DNA of 64,000 nt, taken from contig JAGPYM010000036.1 in NCBI GenBank assembly GCA_020736575.1, positions 1 through 64,000 of the forward strand. The letters are read 5' to 3'. The notes beneath the pieces were generated by a model. That model was given only the letters and a program-made list of their open reading frames with translations. It did not search any database and was not told the DNA's origin. This document shows, piece after piece, positions 60,901 through 64,000 of the stretch (position 1 is its first letter; every line of letters starts with the position of its first letter). The DNA is from Thelonectria olida (lineage: Eukaryota; Ascomycota; Sordariomycetes; Hypocreales; Nectriaceae). A program made the position numbers and the translations under genes.

Positions 60901-62894
60901 TCAACCACCACCTTGCAGTCTCTTCATCCTCTCCTCGGCAGCTCTCGCTCTCCGTTCGCGCTCCAACCTCATTCGCATATCCGGTGTCAGTCCACGAGCT
61001 TCCTCCTCGCGCTTCTCTTGGGGCGTTTTGACCAACGACGCCGCCAAAGTATTACCCTTGGGCTTCCGGCTCTCCGACACCTTGGGACCTTCCGTTCGCA
61101 AACGCTCCTCCTCCGCTCGGCGACGCTCCGCCTCTTTCTGATCAGCATCCTTCTTCTCCCGCGCATCGCGCTCATCGGCCTCGGCCTTGCTCATCGGCGG
61201 AGGCACCTTGGCTTCGTCCCAGGGCCACTTGTCTTCGCCGAGCTCCGAGCGAGCGACCCGGAAGGCATCGCGAGTCGCCCTGTCACCTGCCAGTTCGAAC
61301 GGTGTCTTGCCCTCCTTGTTCTCAATGCCTGGATTAGCGCCTCCGCGTGTAAGCAGACCCAGCACCAGTGGCGCAGAGTTTTGAGATGCGGCGATATGGA
61401 GCGGTCGAGGGGCGTGATAGTTCTGCTCCGGAGGCTGGAACTCGAAATCAGCGCTGATGCTGTTGTTCTTTAGGTAAGACAGCAAGGCCGGAAGTTTAGA
61501 TCTCCTCGTAAACGCCTGCAGCTGTGACGTGTGGAGCAGTGCCGTCTCTTCCTCCTCCGTCAGCTTCGGCTTGGTGACCTTTGGCTCCGAAGCCCTTTTA
61601 GGAGTTGACGCGCGATCATTGTCCCTGGACTCGGAGGCGGGTTCAATTTCTTGAACTCTTAAGCGCGTCAGCTGGATGAACGATCGCATGAGCTCATTTT
61701 GCGTTGCTCTCCTTGTGCTGAAGGGGAAGCCCCGTAACCGCGTGTCATTGTGCTTTAGCACCTGGCCATCGTACGGCCCGAACAGTGTCCTTCGATTTGT
61801 CGTGCCCGTGGCGCGAATGAAGAGTAACTCGGACGTATCCAGCAGGCCCTTCCAGTCCTGGAGGAGAGCGCGCACGTCCTCCACCAAAGCCTGCTCGTTG
61901 TACCGACGTAGACTCGAACCGGCCGAATGTGCAGTGCCCTTGGCGTTGTCGTTGGCGGACTGCGAGCCACCCTGTTTTCGTCGGGTCGTATATCGATGGA
62001 ACGTCTTGTGTGCGAGTACCGTCGCCTCACGATTCATGGTGGTCCCCCCTTTCGTTGGTCTTGGAGCAAGAGACACGACCATGGCTGCGAAGTGACCACC
62101 ACCGATCATGCAGAGGAAGATGTGCGGGCCCTTGTATGCGATTTCAGGGATGGAGCCATCTTTGGGCATCCTGGGGATCGATATCGGTTCCAACCGCTTA
62201 TTCTTGATGATCTCAACGAAGTCTGTACTCCGTTGCTCCTCTCCAGTGAGAATGGCTCGATACATGCCAAAGTAGTGGTTTTCTGGCAGCATTGGAGAGC
62301 TGAACCATATTAGCGGTGGCTTGCCGCGATTCTTTCTGGCCGCACTCTCGTCATCCTCATCGTCTTCATTTTTCTTATCAGCAAGTCTCGCCTGCTTCTT
62401 CAACAGACTTGTGAGTGTCGACTCGGGCCGGCCGTCATCCTCTTCGTCTTCCGAGTCGTCTGAATCTGATCCTGAAAGGGATTCGTCGAGGTTTCCGATC
62501 AACTTCTCAAATTCGACTTCTGACACGGACTTTTGCCCTCGTAGTTTTTGCTTCAGGTTGTAGTGATGTAAGTCGGACTTGAGGTGACTTCGTTGGTCGA
62601 GGAGCGAGGTAAACGTGAGGCCACAGAGGGAGCATGCTTGGCTGCCAACAAGGCTGCCGTCGGCGGGGGTTGAAGCCGGTGTGGAGGGAGAACTTGGGGA
62701 GTCAACGACTGAGATCGCTTCGGTGTCTGCGTCTGACTTGAGAGTCAATGAGGTGACAACCTCGGGCGGCAGATCGTAGACTGGGACCGGCGATTAGCTT
62801 TGCGATGTGATGGTAGTGGCGTGGGACGATCATGGCGGGGCCGGGACTTACTGTACAGCGGCCGCCGTAGGATATCTTGGGGCTGTTTTGACAT
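60901..62894 (-). CDS. VMS1: Vms1/ANKZF1 peptidyl-tRNA hydrolase-type ribosome quality-control factor
   Basis: Two exons (62852-62894 and 60901-62780, 71-nt intron) give 640 aa. A C2H2 zinc finger uses Cys64, Cys67, His80 and His86. An acidic Ser/Asp/Glu stretch follows, then the VLRF1 domain (KPPLIWFSSPMLPENHYFGM, YKGPHIFLCMIGGGHFAAMV) with the GSQ loop in KQGGSQSANDNAKG that supplies the catalytic Gln. Ankyrin repeats come next (RPLHIAASQNSAPLVLGLL), then a charged coiled coil, and at the extreme C-terminus a perfect VCP-interacting motif RX5AAX2R within RERRARAAEER. Vms1 releases stalled nascent chains from 60S ribosomes by cleaving peptidyl-tRNA and recruits Cdc48/p97, including at mitochondria. 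The splice restores RRPLYIYDLPPEVV. The gene appears intact. Confidence 0.96.
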
Positions 62895-63616
62895 GACGAC
62901 GTCTATCGATGTGTATGATGCTCGCTGAACCAAGAATTGGGCTGTCGGAATAAAGGATGTGGGAAGACAAGGTTATTTTATGACGAAGCTGTTGTCGCAA
63001 AGATGCGTCATTCCCGAGTGGTCCCCAAGTCAGCCTTGAAATTGAGTCAGACGGCCAAGCTGTGACAAAGAAAGCCCCACGAACCCCGCCATATGTGGCT
63101 GGAACGGAGTGGAAACTGTGGCTGGATCAATCGTGGCTAGAACGCAATGGCCTCTGCCGAAGTCGGCCCACGTTGGTCCCCAACCGTCGCAGCCAGTATC
63201 TTATCTCCCGCGAATCATTTAGCGGCGGTGATGCAACCATTCACGTCACCAAAGACATCATCTTTCAGCTTAACCAGGATGCGGATCTTCGGGGATTTCG
63301 TCCCGCCCTGCTAGCATTGGCTCAATTCCAACCTCGCGTATCACTTGCTGCGTCAGTGCCATGCATGTGCGTCCCCCGGAGCATGGCTTTACCTTGGGTT
63401 GTGCTCGCTAAAGCAAGGCATCGGGCATGTGCCATGTTGTCTATGCCTACCCCGCCCCTTGGATCACATCCCCAGCAAGGCCGGCGTCATCAAGCTGCCA
63501 ACTTAATTCTGAGCTAGTTTCGTGACGCGGAGGTAGGTATAAAGGGGTCGTCTTTGTCCTTGTTTTGTCTTGGTCTCCTGGTCTTCCATGTAAAACCACA
63601 CTCATCATCTGCAATC
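62895..63616. promoter_or_regulatory. Divergent promoter region of VMS1 and the small stress-type gene
   Basis: About 0.7 kb with no gene supported (the frame at 63062-63517 lacks any protein-like pattern). CCCCT words occur near 63458; the TATA element is listed separately. Confidence 0.5.
63538..63547 (+). promoter_or_regulatory. TATA box and overlapping AGGGG element
   Basis: TATAAAGGGG lies about 75 bp before the ATG at 63617. TATAAA is the canonical core element. AGGGG is the stress response element (STRE) core bound by Msn2/4-type factors in yeasts; its use here is inferred. Confidence 0.5.
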
Positions 63617-64000
63617 ATGGATATTCTCAAGAACATCACCGGCGGAGGCAACTCCGACAAGCCCGTCGAGGAGCAGCAACAGAAGCAAGAAGGTCAGAGC
63701 GGCGGCGGCTTCATGGACAAGATCAACGGCATGGCTGGGGGCGGTGCCCAGGGCGAGAAGAACGAGGACGGTCTGGACAAGGGTGCGAATGCTTTACTCT
63801 AGTTTGCCCGCAATAGCGTTAGCTAACCACTTATATCACAGCCGTCGACTTTGTTCAGGAAAAGGTCTTCGGCCAAGGCGACCAGAGCAACGAATCCGCA
63901 GCCGAACAGGCCAAAGACGAAGCCATGTCCGACTTCATCCGCGACAAGTACAAGGACACAACTGGCAAGGACTTCTTCGTCAAGGACAAGGACAAGGACT
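63617..64000 (+). CDS. Small Gly/Lys/Gln-rich stress-type protein, 3' part cut by window end
   Basis: Exon 1 is 63617-63782, then a 59-nt intron, and exon 2 starts at 63842 and runs past the window end. The visible part has about 108 residues: MDILKNITGGG, a Gln/Gly-rich stretch, GFMDKINGMAGGG, then AVDFVQEKVFGQG, AEQAKDEAMSDFIRDKYKD and a Lys/Asp-rich run. It is highly hydrophilic and repetitive, without Cys in the visible part, like fungal hydrophilin-type or stress-induced small proteins (recalled similarity, not searched). The splice keeps DKAVDFVQEK in frame, while reading through hits a stop at once. The TATA/STRE-like promoter agrees with an inducible gene. Function is unknown. Confidence 0.75.

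Overview
This window is nuclear DNA of a filamentous ascomycete, most probably a Sordariomycete and perhaps Hypocreales (the order is inference). The evidence is short introns of 50-100 nt with GT..AG ends and fungal gene families: an ascomycete laccase, a CFEM/GPI wall protein, a Zn2Cys6 factor, a siderophore transporter and a yapsin-like protease. There is also a large AT-rich block carrying the signature of repeat-induced point mutation (RIP). No bacterial, organellar or viral gene was recognised.

Layout. Positions 1-8960 are a gene-free, extremely AT-rich block built around a RIP-degraded LTR retrotransposon (LTRs at 586-819 and 7843-8076). A normal-GC but gene-poor stretch follows, then a 1414-aa TPR-CHAT protease-like protein (10600-14844). 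Next come a succinate-semialdehyde dehydrogenase-type enzyme (15546-17364), a laccase on the minus strand (18129-19940), a small secreted protein (21112-21813), a Dabb-domain protein (23542-24098) and an F-box protein (24793-26538). The housekeeping pair SEC21 (gamma-COP) and ATP12 is divergent at 27241-32255. A GPI-anchored aspartic protease lies at 33957-35660, a peroxisomal 4CL-like acyl-CoA ligase at 36785-38814, and a convergent siderophore-type MFS transporter at 38992-41034, with GATA and CCAAT elements upstream of it. Two decayed divergent genes follow at 44932-48674: a Zn2Cys6 regulator with three in-frame stops and a beta-lactamase-like hydrolase with two frameshifts. A repeat-rich CFEM/GPI wall protein occupies 49861-52673. 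About 5 kb without a convincing gene and about 2 kb of coding-like scraps come next, then VMS1 (60901-62894) and the 5' part of a small stress-type protein that runs off the window end (63617-64000).

How the genes fit together. There is no single pathway cluster. The transporter, with iron-type promoter elements, and the CFEM protein could both serve iron or haem handling, but they lie about 9 kb apart with dead genes between them. SEC21, ATP12 and VMS1 are conserved core genes (COPI vesicles, F1-ATPase assembly, ribosome quality control). The accessory character is concentrated next to the RIP block (the CHAT gene) and in the dead regulator/hydrolase pair. Splice sites were placed by hand, requiring reading frame and family similarity to continue across each junction. 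No database search was run.
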